Below the pieces are notes generated by a model. The model had not been told where the DNA came from, searched no databases, and saw nothing but the letters and a program-made list of their open reading frames with translations. Below, piece by piece: positions 16,127 to 24,311 of a DNA stretch of 53,592 bases. The first letter of the stretch is position 1; each line of letters opens with the position of its first letter. The DNA is from Bacteroidales bacterium (GTDB lineage: Bacteria > Bacteroidota > Bacteroidia > Bacteroidales > Tenuifilaceae): contig JAFGDZ010000070.1 of the NCBI GenBank assembly GCA_016931855.1, positions 1 through 53,592 on the forward strand, given 5' to 3'. Both the position numbers and the translations under genes were made by a program.

Positions 16127-17401
16127 CTACTTTTTTAGTGTAAAGACTATTGGGAATGTAAAGCTTACGTTAACCTCTTGGTCGCGTTGCATGCCAGGAG
16201 TCCAAAGACCGTCCGATAGTTTAACCACATCAATGGCAGCTTGGTCAAGGGTAGAATCAACACCTCTAATAACCTTTACATTGCCTAATCTACCTGATTT
16301 TGTAATAACAAATTGAACAAATACACGTCCTTCAATACCCTTTTTCTTTGCCAGTTCTGGGTAGCGAAGGTTTTTTGCAATAAAATTCCTAAAATTATTT
16401 ACGTCTTTTCCTTCAAATTTGGGCATTTGTTCTGCTACTAAAAATACCTCTCCATCAATGATAGACCCTTGAACCTCAGCGGCACCCTCCGATTTGGCAG
16501 TAACTACAACCTCTTCCAGTTCCGAAGTCTCAGGTGCTTTTTCGCAAGCGATTGGGAATAGAAGCGAACCCAGTATCATTAACGAAAGGGAGAAACGGAT
16601 TACAGCACCTTTGCGCTTTTCATTTAAATTCATCATGGCTAATCGTTTTAGTGTTAGTGATTTGTTAAAACAGTTGCCTATGGGTAGCGCTATCCCATTA
16701 AAGGCAAGGGAAACTATAGATTCCTGGTACGCGTACAGGTCAACTCGCTTTCTCAGTACTCCCTCGTCGGCTTGATACTCGTGCACTTCAATTAATCGTT
16801 TCTTTAGCTGCCAAAACAAGGGGTTAAACCACTGAAAAATAGATAGTATTTCGAAAAGTATAATATCTAGGCTGTGTAGCTTACTAAAATGTGCCTTTTC
16901 ATGATCCAGCACATCCTGAATGGAGCTATTGGGAATATTCTTTTTGTTTATAAAGCATAGGTTTAGGAAGGAGAAAGGTGGTATGTCTCGTTGGTGGTTT
17001 ACAATAATCCAACTGCCATTGCGCTGCTTGTTTGCCTTGCTGTATAGCGCAACAATGCTTGCCAACCGCCTGTTAAACCTAAATGCAAAGAAAAGAGATA
17101 TAGCTCCGTAACCCATTAAAAACCAAGGTGTGTTGGTTCCCCCGTTTTGGGCGGTAACGGCTATCTCCTTTAGCATAACCATGTAAACCTCTTGCTGGTT
17201 GGTTATAATGCTATTGGTTGTTAGGCTTATTTCTGGGGCAATGGCAGGTAGTATTGCCGATAATGCTACTCCCAGTAGAATGAATAGCCGCGACAATGCA
17301 AAGTTATTCTCACCACGCATAAATGCGTGCCAAAGCAACCATACTACTGTAACGCCTATGCTAACTTTTAGCAAATAGCTAAGAATTTGTAGCGCTTCCA
17401 T
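16127..17401 (-). CDS. BlaR1-like M56 peptidase with TonB C-domain
   Basis: Inner-membrane protein of 424 residues. The N-terminal half has membrane segments at about 4-25, 36-55 and 92-108 and a cytoplasmic M56 zinc protease domain with HEKAH at 167-171 and a later Glu in EVHEYQADE (about 204-212). A fourth membrane segment lies at about 268-285. The outer part ends in a TonB C-terminal domain (residues about 338-424), matching YPELAKKKGIEGRVFVQFVI. In beta-lactam sensors this position holds a penicillin-binding domain, which is absent here; M56-TonB proteins of this kind are common in Bacteroidota. The protein probably cleaves or inactivates the adjacent BlaI repressor in response to an envelope signal. 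It overlaps blaI by 23 bp. Confidence 0.88.
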   Translation of the reverse strand: MEALQILSYLLKVSIGVTVVWLLWHAFMRGENNFALSRLFILLGVALSAILPAIAPEISLTTNSIITNQQEVYMVMLKEIAVTAQNGGTNTPWFLMGYGAISLFFAFRFNRRLASIVALYSKANKQRNGSWIIVNHQRDIPPFSFLNLCFINKKNIPNSSIQDVLDHEKAHFSKLHSLDIILFEILSIFQWFNPLFWQLKKRLIEVHEYQADEGVLRKRVDLYAYQESIVSLAFNGIALPIGNCFNKSLTLKRLAMMNLNEKRKGAVIRFSLSLMILGSLLFPIACEKAPETSELEEVVVTAKSEGAAEVQGSIIDGEVFLVAEQMPKFEGKDVNNFRNFIAKNLRYPELAKKKGIEGRVFVQFVITKSGRLGNVKVIRGVDSTLDQAAIDVVKLSDGLWTPGMQRDQEVNVSFTFPIVFTLKK

Positions 17402-17774
17402 CTTCTTTTTGTTTATCTAGCTGTTTTTGTAATACGTTAATTATCTCCTCCATTTCGCCAACTGTTAGCTCATCCTCTTTAGCAAAGAATGAAACAAGCT
17501 GGCGGTAGGAGTTGCTAAAGTAGTTTTGGATAAATCCTTTTAGAAAAGTTCCTGTGTACTCCTTTTTGCTTACTACAGGAAAGTACTCGAATGTTTTACC
17601 GTAAGCATTATGATCTACAAAACCTTTCTTCTCTAAAATTCGAACAATTGTAGATACCGTGTTGTATGCTGGTTTAGGGTTTGGCATGGCATCTACAATA
17701 TCTTTTACAAATCCCTTTTCCAGTTTCCAAAGAATTTGCATAATTTGCTCCTCGGCTTTTGTAAGCTCCTTCAT
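17379..17774 (-). CDS. BlaI/MecI family transcriptional repressor
   Basis: A 131-residue winged-helix repressor of the BlaI/MecI/CopY family, usually about 120-130 residues. Its N-terminal domain (residues 1-75) has LTKAEEQIMQILWKLEKGFV and the recognition segment PAYNTVSTIVRILEKKGFV, both typical; the rest is a dimerisation part that contains the cleavage region in relatives. It is the first gene of an overlapping pair with the M56 sensor, and directly upstream of its ATG lies a promoter with two identical dyad operators, so it surely represses its own transcription. Loss of repression would follow cleavage or signal input from the M56 protein. Its natural inducer is unknown. Confidence 0.93.
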   Translation of the reverse strand: MKELTKAEEQIMQILWKLEKGFVKDIVDAMPNPKPAYNTVSTIVRILEKKGFVDHNAYGKTFEYFPVVSKKEYTGTFLKGFIQNYFSNSYRQLVSFFAKEDELTVGEMEEIINVLQKQLDKQKEDGSATNS

Positions 17775-17804
17775 AGTAGTTACCCTTTTTAAAGTTCTTT
17801 AATA

Positions 17805-17851
17805 CAAATGTAAACTAAAAGTTTAGTTTATCAACTAAAAGTTTAGTTTAT
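17805..17851 (-). promoter_or_regulatory. blaI promoter with tandem dyad operator
   Basis: On the minus strand the -7 element TACATTTG (17812-17805) is preceded by two copies of a 19-bp dyad, AACTAAAAGTTTAGTTTAT, at 17813-17831 and 17833-17851, in 20-bp phase. The first covers the spacer between -7 and -33, and the second overlaps the -33 TTG (17834-17832). A repressor bound here would block RNA polymerase. A one-mismatch TATTTTTA at 17849-17856 faces the nitrilase gene on the other strand, so the operator might also affect that gene. Confidence 0.85.
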
Positions 17852-17891
17852 TTTTAAGTGAAATGATTAACTGGCTAAATATAAATTATAT

Positions 17892-18674
17892 ATGAGAGAT
17901 TTGTTGCGGGTTGCAGCAGTGCAACAAAATATTATTTGGGAAAAATCGGAGGCAAATAGAGATGCGTTGGAGCAGATTCTTGCTGCTCAAAAGGGAAATG
18001 CCGACATTGTTATACTCCCCGAGATGTTTACAACAGGGTTCTCAATGAGCCCCAAAAGTTTAGCAGAGCCAGAGGAGGGTGAAACCCTTAAGTGGATGAA
18101 GCAAGTGGCCACAAGTGGTAGCTTTGCCCTTTGTGGTAGCATAATAGTGGAAAGCAATGCAAGGTACTATAACCGTTTCTACTTTGTTGAGCCTTCGGGG
18201 CGGGTGTCGTGGTACGATAAGCGTCATCTTTTTAGAATGGGCGATGAGCACAACCATTATGCACCTGGAAATGAGCGAAAGATTATCTCCTACTTGGGAT
18301 GGCGCATAATGCCCCAGATATGCTACGATCTTCGTTTCCCAGTGTTTAGCAGAAATAGAAACGATTACGATTTGCTTATATACGTTGCCAATTTTCCCGC
18401 TTCGCGCAGGGGTGTTTGGAATACGCTCCTTCCAGCTAGGGCTATAGAAAACCAGTGTTATGTGGTTGCTGTTAATAGAGTTGGAACTGATGGTGTTGGA
18501 CTAGATTACTCTGGAGATTCGGCTATTTACAATCCGCGGGGGAACGCGATGGTTAGGGCTGCAGAGAATAAGGAGGTGGTGGTTATGGCAGAGGTAAGCC
18601 TCTCTGAGCTTAACTCCTTTAGGGAGCGGTTCCCTGTTTGGCTCGATGCCGATGATTTTACAATCAAACTATAA
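17892..18674 (+). CDS. Nitrilase-family omega-amidase (YafV/Nit2-like)
   Basis: Cytoplasmic C-N hydrolase of 260 residues with the catalytic triad Glu44 (ILPEMFTTGF), Lys110 (SWYDKRHLFRM) and Cys144 (PQICYDLRFP). The residue context is that of omega-amidase and YafV, which hydrolyse 2-oxoglutaramate or 2-oxosuccinamate to 2-oxoglutarate or oxaloacetate and ammonia; these remove by-products of glutamine and asparagine transamination. The length and the start MRDLLRVAAVQQ fit the family. It is divergent from blaI across a 117-bp spacer that holds the tandem operator, so its expression could be co-regulated. It ends at a strong bidirectional terminator. Confidence 0.88.
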   Translation: MRDLLRVAAVQQNIIWEKSEANRDALEQILAAQKGNADIVILPEMFTTGFSMSPKSLAEPEEGETLKWMKQVATSGSFALCGSIIVESNARYYNRFYFVEPSGRVSWYDKRHLFRMGDEHNHYAPGNERKIISYLGWRIMPQICYDLRFPVFSRNRNDYDLLIYVANFPASRRGVWNTLLPARAIENQCYVVAVNRVGTDGVGLDYSGDSAIYNPRGNAMVRAAENKEVVVMAEVSLSELNSFRERFPVWLDADDFTIKL

Positions 18675-18677
18675 GCA

Positions 18678-18705
18678 GCAAGGCTAGAGGAGACTCTAGC
18701 CTTGC
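18678..18705. terminator. Bidirectional terminator
   Basis: GCAAGGCTAGAG, loop GAGA, CTCTAGCCTTGC: a 12-bp perfect stem between two convergent genes, followed on the plus strand by GTTTTATT. Confidence 0.8.
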
Positions 18706-18712
18706 CGTTTTA

Positions 18713-20632
18713 TTAGCTCTTTACAATACGCTTTGTGTAAACCTTGTTACCCGATTTTACCTTAACAAGGTATATTCCTGGTTGGAGTTTTTCAATGTTT
18801 AGGGTTGTACTACTGCCTTTAACATCATTGCTTTGTATGGATACACCATTTATGCTTATAATCTCGGTGCTAAACATACTGGTGTTGGAAGGTATTGTTA
18901 TGGTGATGCTATTGCTTGCTGGATTAGGTGATATTGTTACATCAATGTTGGAGTTAATCTCGTTAACACTAGTTACGCTTTCCGTTTGCTTAAGAATCCA
19001 GTTGTTTGGATCGAACTCTACCGATTTAACAGGGTTGCTAAAGGTTAGGTTGAAGCTTTGCTCGTTTTCGCTCACAAAAATGCGTTGTGTCTCAACCCCA
19101 CTTTGAGTTGTTGCTACAACTTCCATCGATGTTTTAAATAGCGTGGTTAAGTAGCTGCTTCCGTTATGCAATACATTAATATTAAGCGTATTGCCCTGTA
19201 TGGAGTACTCAAACCTATAAATAGGATATCCAAAACCATAGTACCACTGGTCGAAGAACCATTGGTAATTAGATTGGGTTACCTCGTTAAGTACGTTTAA
19301 AAAGTCGTTTCCTGTTGCAGTGCTGTGGGCATATCTATTAAGAAAGGCTTTAAGAACGTTAAAGAAAACCTCATCGTTGTTAATTTCGTGCCGAATCATG
19401 TGAACTAGCGATGCCCCTTTTTTATAAGATAGGCTATAATCGAAAATACGGCTCTCGTCATAGGCCTGCGCTTGGTTTATGTACACGCTTCCATTGGGCT
19501 TATTCCTAGCGTAGTTGTGGGCAGTTTTTAACCAATTGTCGGCATGAGACTGCGAGAAAAGGTGCTGCAGGTGAAGGTACTCTCCGTATGAGGCAAACCC
19601 TTCGTTAATCCATATATCCTGCCATGTACCACAGGTAACATAATCGCCAAACCACATGTGTGCAAGTTCATGAGCCACCAATCCGGGTGTAAAGTAACCC
19701 AAAGTAGTAATGGTTTGGTGCTCCATGCCACCTCCAAAGGGTGCCATTACATGGCCATACTTTTCGTTGCTAAAGGGGTATAGTCCAAAAAGTTCTGAGA
19801 ATAGCTCTATTTGTAATCCTGTTTGGTCAATAACCGCTTGGTTAGATTCAAGGCAGTTGGGGACGTTGTAAACAAAGTTTTGAATGGGCATTGGATTGCT
19901 CATGCCAGGAAGCGTTAGGTATCCAGTGTACTCATGGTAGTTGGACACTGTTGCTGCAATAAGGTAGTAGGCTATGGGGTAACGCGACTTCCATTCGAAT
20001 CGGGTTTTACCATTTCCCAAATCTACGGTGCTAGCCAGCACTCCATTTGATACTCCAATTTGGCCTGTTGGAACAGTAATTAGAATATCGGCACTATCGG
20101 CCTTATCGGTTAGCTCCTCTTTAGCAGGGAACCAATCCTTAGCGTGAAACGATTCTGAAAGAGTCCAAGTAACCCATACTCCCCAGTTGTTATCAAAAGT
20201 ATTGGATAGCCCTTCGCCTGGTGTGCCAGCATAGGTTATATCGGCTGTAAATATCTCATTCTGAATGAATGGGGTGGTTAGGTTAACCGTTATTAGGTTG
20301 TTGCTATGGCTAAACGTTACTGCGTTTCCATTAATTTTTACTGAGCTAACGTTAAGCTGATTTATTAGCTGTATGGTGAATGTACTCATACTTTCAACCA
20401 CCGATTTTGCCTTTATGGTAACTGTTCCGCTAATTGCAGCAGTGCTGTTACTAAGATTTATGTCCAGCTTATAGTACGATACATCGTAGCTGTCCATTTG
20501 GGTGCTGTAAACACCCTTTTCCACGGAAGCACGATGCGTCTTATGCAAATCGTATGATGTATTCTGCTGCGCTGTGCCCAGGTTAACCCATGCAATGGCA
20601 GTTATTAGTGAAAGGAGAAGCCGCATAAGCAT
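18713..20632 (-). CDS. Secreted M1 aminopeptidase with T9SS sorting domain
   Basis: Zinc aminopeptidase of family M1. An N-terminal signal peptide (MLMRLLLSLITAIAWVNLG, ending TAQ) leads into the beta-domain; the substrate motif GGGMEHQT takes the place of GAMEN, and HELAH (about residues 321-325) with a downstream Glu in INEGFASY forms the zinc site. The last about 80 residues (ISPNPASNSITI, then GIYLVKVKSGNKVYTKRIVK) are a type A T9SS C-terminal sorting signal, so the protein is probably secreted or attached outside the outer membrane. The frame is open for 27 codons upstream, but the ATG at 20632, which gives a proper signal peptide and follows the promoter, is preferred. It would release N-terminal residues from peptides outside the cell. 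Confidence 0.9.
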   Translation of the reverse strand: MLMRLLLSLITAIAWVNLGTAQQNTSYDLHKTHRASVEKGVYSTQMDSYDVSYYKLDINLSNSTAAISGTVTIKAKSVVESMSTFTIQLINQLNVSSVKINGNAVTFSHSNNLITVNLTTPFIQNEIFTADITYAGTPGEGLSNTFDNNWGVWVTWTLSESFHAKDWFPAKEELTDKADSADILITVPTGQIGVSNGVLASTVDLGNGKTRFEWKSRYPIAYYLIAATVSNYHEYTGYLTLPGMSNPMPIQNFVYNVPNCLESNQAVIDQTGLQIELFSELFGLYPFSNEKYGHVMAPFGGGMEHQTITTLGYFTPGLVAHELAHMWFGDYVTCGTWQDIWINEGFASYGEYLHLQHLFSQSHADNWLKTAHNYARNKPNGSVYINQAQAYDESRIFDYSLSYKKGASLVHMIRHEINNDEVFFNVLKAFLNRYAHSTATGNDFLNVLNEVTQSNYQWFFDQWYYGFGYPIYRFEYSIQGNTLNINVLHNGSSYLTTLFKTSMEVVATTQSGVETQRIFVSENEQSFNLTFSNPVKSVEFDPNNWILKQTESVTSVNEINSNIDVTISPNPASNSITITIPSNTSMFSTEIISINGVSIQSNDVKGSSTTLNIEKLQPGIYLVKVKSGNKVYTKRIVKS

Positions 20633-20661
20633 TTTGATTTTAGGTAATTGGTTACTTGAGT

Positions 20662-20692
20662 AAAGATAACCAATTAACACTCTTCTATGCAA
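20662..20692 (-). promoter_or_regulatory. Promoter for the M1 aminopeptidase
   Basis: On the minus strand, TTG (20692-20690), a 20-bp spacer and TATCTTTA (20669-20662), a one-mismatch fit to TAnnTTTG. The leader of about 30 bp ends at the ATG at 20632. This supports the shorter start. Confidence 0.5.
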
Positions 20693-20746
20693 GCAACATA
20701 CTTTGCAAAGCAATAATTATTGGGCTAGCTAAGGTGTAGAGAAATG

Positions 20747-21451
20747 TTATTTGTACTTCTCCAAAAACTTGCTGCAAAAGGAGTGGAGAAGGTTAATATC
20801 GGTGGGCGAGAGGTCGTTTAGTCGCTCCATAATTCTACCATAAATTAGCAGTTCTGGAGATATTCCACTTAGGGTAAGTACTTCCGAGGCCTTTCCCATA
20901 AGGGCTTTTAGGCTCTGCTGGTTGATATTTTCGGTTTGTTGGGGAGGTGTATCGGAATCGGTATTGGGCGTAATTCCAAATTTGGAAAGGCTATATGCGT
21001 ACACCATTGCACTTTGCGCCAAATTTATTGATGGGTAGGGTGCCGCCAACGGCACGCTAGATGTGCGGCTGCACATGGCAATCTCCTCATTGGTTAGCCC
21101 CGATTCCTCGCGACCTAACACAATGCCCACGCTTGAAATTAGGTGCTCGCGCTCCTTTAAAAAGCTGTAAAGGTTGGTGCTATCTATAGGTTCTAACTTT
21201 ACCCAGCGGAGCTTAGCCGATGTTGCCACTGTAAAGTCCAAATCGGCTATGGCATCGGCAAGGTTATCAAAAACCTGAGCGTTCTCAAGAATATCGTTTG
21301 ACCCGTGGGCAAGCATTTTGGCTTTAAGCTCTAAATGGTTGCATGGGTTAACCAAGCGTAAGTTGGTAAAACCCATTGTTTTTATGGCTCTAGCTGCTGC
21401 GCCAACATTTTCGGGAACTGCGGGCTCTACAAGGATAAACGATACTTTCAT
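20747..21451 (-). CDS. trmJ: TrmH-family RNA methyltransferase (TrmJ-like)
   Basis: SPOUT-class 2'-O-ribose methyltransferase of 234 residues, using S-adenosylmethionine to modify a tRNA or rRNA. The start MKVSFILVEPAVPENVGAAARA and the three knot motifs (NVGAAARA, GIVLGREESGLTNEE, PYPSINLAQSAMVYAYSL) match the group that includes TrmJ, which modifies position 32 of tRNAs in E. coli. A short C-terminal helical tail follows. It could also be another TrmH-family enzyme, since target cannot be read from sequence. It lies 89 bp upstream in the same direction as the gene ending at 20747 side, separated from the lipoprotein at 21540 by a hairpin. Confidence 0.85.
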   Translation of the reverse strand: MKVSFILVEPAVPENVGAAARAIKTMGFTNLRLVNPCNHLELKAKMLAHGSNDILENAQVFDNLADAIADLDFTVATSAKLRWVKLEPIDSTNLYSFLKEREHLISSVGIVLGREESGLTNEEIAMCSRTSSVPLAAPYPSINLAQSAMVYAYSLSKFGITPNTDSDTPPQQTENINQQSLKALMGKASEVLTLSGISPELLIYGRIMERLNDLSPTDINLLHSFCSKFLEKYK

Positions 21452-21488
21452 TGTGTGGTTTATTACGTGCTACCAAGGGGTATAAACA

Positions 21489-21518
21489 GATGAAGCTAGC
21501 ATTTCTACTAGCTTCATC
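21489..21518 (-). terminator. Terminator after the M3-like lipoprotein gene
   Basis: GATGAAGCTAG and CTAGCTTCATC form an 11-bp perfect stem around an 8-base loop, 22 bp after the stop codon of the gene ending at 21540. The T stretch is short. Confidence 0.7.
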
Positions 21519-21539
21519 GGAGTGCAAAAATAGTGAGTT

Positions 21540-23588
21540 TTACTTAATAACCTCAAGTGCTTTTGCTGCAGCCTCAAGTGTTGGCTCAATGGCAAGCGGT
21601 TGGCCTACGCCACCCTTCATCCAAAGTTGTGGAATTAAGCGTCCTTGTTCAAATATGCGCTGTACCTCGGTTGCAAAGTTTTTGCCTTGGAACTGCTTCT
21701 CAAGTTGGAAATCGATAAGGTGTCCAAGTGGGTATGCCGATAGGTAAAGTGGGTTATCAATCATGTGTGAGTAAATGGCTAAAATTGTTTCGTCCTTTGT
21801 GCCAAAAACATCAGCGTAGTACTTGTTCCAAACATCTTTAGCAATGGTTATTGTCATTTCCTTAACCTGTGCGGGAGTGGCGTTGGGATTAGCGTATAAC
21901 CATTTCCATAGGCTGATATCAACAAGCGATACACCCATAATCTCGTAGCACGACCAAAGGTTATCTAGCGCCATTAGGTGCTCTTTCTCTGGGTTATTGT
22001 CCTTAATGCCTAGCACATCGAGGTCGCGTTTCTGGAAAACGAAAGCAAGAGCCTCAGTAAATGCTGTGTTAGGAACACCGTGCATGGTGTAGAAGTCAAC
22101 GTCGTGTAGGGTTATGGTTTGCTCAACGGTGTGACCAAACTCGTGCATGGCTATGTTAAACCCTTTGTAGTTCATTCCAGAACCAGTGATTCGGGTGCGG
22201 AGTAGGGCAACATCCTCGCGCATTTCGCCTCCCCATGCATGACCAGCACCACGAGAGCCTTCAACCTTAATCTTCTCGCCAAAGAAGTTGGCTTTTTCCT
22301 TGCTCCAGCCAAGGTTAACTAGCATGGCAGGAATCTCCTTCTCATATGCTGCTGCGCTGGTAAAGCGTTTTGCTGTTGCTGCATCGAGCTTCTCGGCAGG
22401 AATGCTGCTACGCGATTTAAACCCATCGTACCAAATATCGTAGGGTTGTAGTTCGCGACCTAGGCGTTTGCTAATTAGCTTGCCCGCTTCGCGAACCTCT
22501 TTTGATGATACAAATGCGGTGAATAGCGCCTCAACATCCTCTACAGGAATTTCAAAGTTTCCCTCAAACTGACGCTGAATGTACGTTGGCATGGTTGGGT
22601 TAAACTCGTCCATTGCCTTAAGTGCACCAAAAAGGTTCACAACCTGTTGGTAGCGAGTATCAGGCTCGGGTTTTGCTTCAACCTTAACGCCATTTTCGGT
22701 TACCTCGTTGCTGTATGGGTTCCAGGTAAGCTTGTCGCTGTTTATTACATCTAGTGGAATAGATTGGTCAATAATGCGTTTCATTACCTGATAAATCATC
22801 TTTTGGCTCTCAATGCCACTTTCGCCGTTGGCGTACTGCGATTTAATCTCGTCGCGAAGTCCCCAGTGGCTAATTAGCTTTAGGTCGGCAGGGAAAAGGT
22901 TTTCGCCCTTATCGTTAACCAGTTTGCCTAGCTGAATGTTGTACTCGCTAATATAGGTATCGGCTTCGGTTGAGAACTTGGAGTAGTTCTGAACCAGTTC
23001 GGCAGGTACGCGTGAGGTAAACATGTCGCCCATGCGAGCGTATGCCCATTGTAGGCGGTTCCAGCTCTCGCCCTGTTCTGTTTTCTCCTTTAGGCTGTAG
23101 TTGGGGAAGTTAAGAGCTGTTATAAAGGCAATTTTATTGGTAAATAGATCCTCGGAAAGGTGAGCACCAGCGCTAAATCCACCAAAAATCATATCAACAT
23201 TGGTTACTGGACCCCAATCCAAATGGAGTGGGCGCATAAGGTCTTTACTTATGCGTAGAAAATAGCCATTTAGGATTTCGAATCCGTACGATAGCTTGTC
23301 GAACAGGGTTTTTACCTCTGCCTCGCCAGAAACAAAGTTCTCGGTACAGAAGTTTTCAAACTCCGTCTCGGTGCCATCGGTTGTGCGCCAAAGCGATGCT
23401 GCTTGCAATACACCACGGTCAATACGGAACTTCTCCGCTTCGCCGTACTTTTCAACTAGCTGTTTTTTTACCTTTTCCACGGTTGGTTGGGTTATTGGAC
23501 TGCCAATGGTTTCTTTTTTCTGGGGGGCGTTGCACTGGCTAAATAGTATAATAGCTGCAGCACCAATCCCCATTAGGACTCTTTTCAT
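21540..23588 (-). CDS. M3-like zinc metallopeptidase lipoprotein
   Basis: A 682-residue lipoprotein: signal peptide with lipobox ending at Cys19 (ILFSQCNAP), so it is anchored in the periplasmic side of a membrane or at the cell surface. The HEFGH motif lies at about residues 481-485, followed by VEQT and a downstream Glu in TAFTEALAF, the zinc-binding pattern of gluzincins such as the M3 family. The long helical N-terminal part fits a closed-channel oligopeptidase. Probable role is degradation of short peptides in the envelope. A TATGTTTG promoter lies about 54 bp upstream. The exact family within the clan is uncertain. Confidence 0.78.
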   Translation of the reverse strand: MKRVLMGIGAAAIILFSQCNAPQKKETIGSPITQPTVEKVKKQLVEKYGEAEKFRIDRGVLQAASLWRTTDGTETEFENFCTENFVSGEAEVKTLFDKLSYGFEILNGYFLRISKDLMRPLHLDWGPVTNVDMIFGGFSAGAHLSEDLFTNKIAFITALNFPNYSLKEKTEQGESWNRLQWAYARMGDMFTSRVPAELVQNYSKFSTEADTYISEYNIQLGKLVNDKGENLFPADLKLISHWGLRDEIKSQYANGESGIESQKMIYQVMKRIIDQSIPLDVINSDKLTWNPYSNEVTENGVKVEAKPEPDTRYQQVVNLFGALKAMDEFNPTMPTYIQRQFEGNFEIPVEDVEALFTAFVSSKEVREAGKLISKRLGRELQPYDIWYDGFKSRSSIPAEKLDAATAKRFTSAAAYEKEIPAMLVNLGWSKEKANFFGEKIKVEGSRGAGHAWGGEMREDVALLRTRITGSGMNYKGFNIAMHEFGHTVEQTITLHDVDFYTMHGVPNTAFTEALAFVFQKRDLDVLGIKDNNPEKEHLMALDNLWSCYEIMGVSLVDISLWKWLYANPNATPAQVKEMTITIAKDVWNKYYADVFGTKDETILAIYSHMIDNPLYLSAYPLGHLIDFQLEKQFQGKNFATEVQRIFEQGRLIPQLWMKGGVGQPLAIEPTLEAAAKALEVIK

Positions 23589-23641
23589 AGGTAGGATTTT
23601 GGTTTATGTTGTAGATTCTGGTTTAGTTGTTAAAACATCTG

Positions 23642-23649
23642 CAAACATA
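23642..23649 (-). promoter_or_regulatory. -7 element for the M3-like lipoprotein gene
   Basis: TATGTTTG on the minus strand fits TAnnTTTG exactly, about 54 bp upstream of the ATG at 23588. The -33 region shows no TTTG. Confidence 0.5.
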
Positions 23650-23710
23650 GCATTCTGCTTGGAGATAAGGATGATTTTGGTCATGTGTAACTCTGCACTA
23701 AGATGGGTTG

Positions 23711-24079
23711 TTATACAACTCTTTTTCCAAAAGGAGTTAGCGCCAATCCGGCAAGTTTAAAGTGCTGTGTTGCAAAGGGGATTCCAATAATGGTTATTGC
23801 TAATACTAGTCCAACGATAACGTGGCTAAGGGCAATCCAAATTCCGCCTATCAAAAGCCATATTATATTCATTAGCGTATTTAGGCAACCATTGCTTGTT
23901 GGAGTAGTTTCTATTTTCTTACCAAAAGGCCAAAGCGCCATTAACGATAGCTTAAATATTTGGATTCCAAAAGGAATTCCAATTATGGTTAGGCACATTA
24001 CAAAACCGGCAATTAGGTACTCAAAAAATATAAATATGCCGCCAAATAGTAGCCAAATAATGTTTCCTAGAATGCTCAT
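23711..24079 (-). CDS. yccF: YccF-family inner membrane protein
   Basis: A 122-residue integral membrane protein of the YccF (DUF307) family, made of two similar halves. Each half has the pattern NIIWLLxGGxxI followed by a hydrophobic segment ending in TIIGIPFGxQ or TIIGIPFATQ and a short basic loop with PFGK. The duplicated halves suggest paired membrane domains. The function of the family is not established. It sits alone between two metallopeptidase genes, with no clear promoter; a conserved start MSILGNIIWLLFGG supports the position. Confidence 0.9.
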   Translation of the reverse strand: MSILGNIIWLLFGGIFIFFEYLIAGFVMCLTIIGIPFGIQIFKLSLMALWPFGKKIETTPTSNGCLNTLMNIIWLLIGGIWIALSHVIVGLVLAITIIGIPFATQHFKLAGLALTPFGKRVV

Positions 24080-24247
24080 AACGGGTGTTTTTTAGTTAGT
24101 TGCGTATAAAATTACGGTACGGGTGTAAATTTATTAAAGATAATTGAAAACTCGAGCGGGTATTGCTTTGCAGAAATACTTATGTTGATATTGCAACTGC
24201 CTAACCATTAATTAAGTTTAGGTGTGTGCGTGGCTGGTTACAAAAAA

Positions 24248-24287
24248 GAACCGATAACTAGCGCTGTTAACTGCCAATTATCGGTTC
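24248..24287 (-). terminator. Terminator of the M13 peptidase gene
   Basis: GAACCGATAA and TTATCGGTTC form a 10-bp perfect stem, followed on the minus strand by CTTTTTTG, 25 bp after the stop codon. Confidence 0.82.
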
Positions 24288-24311
24288 CAACTTATTGAGG
24301 TTTAGGAAAAG

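Noticed and set aside
16127-17774. Beta-lactam resistance operon
   Set aside because: No beta-lactamase or penicillin-binding sensor domain; the sensor ends in a TonB C-domain.
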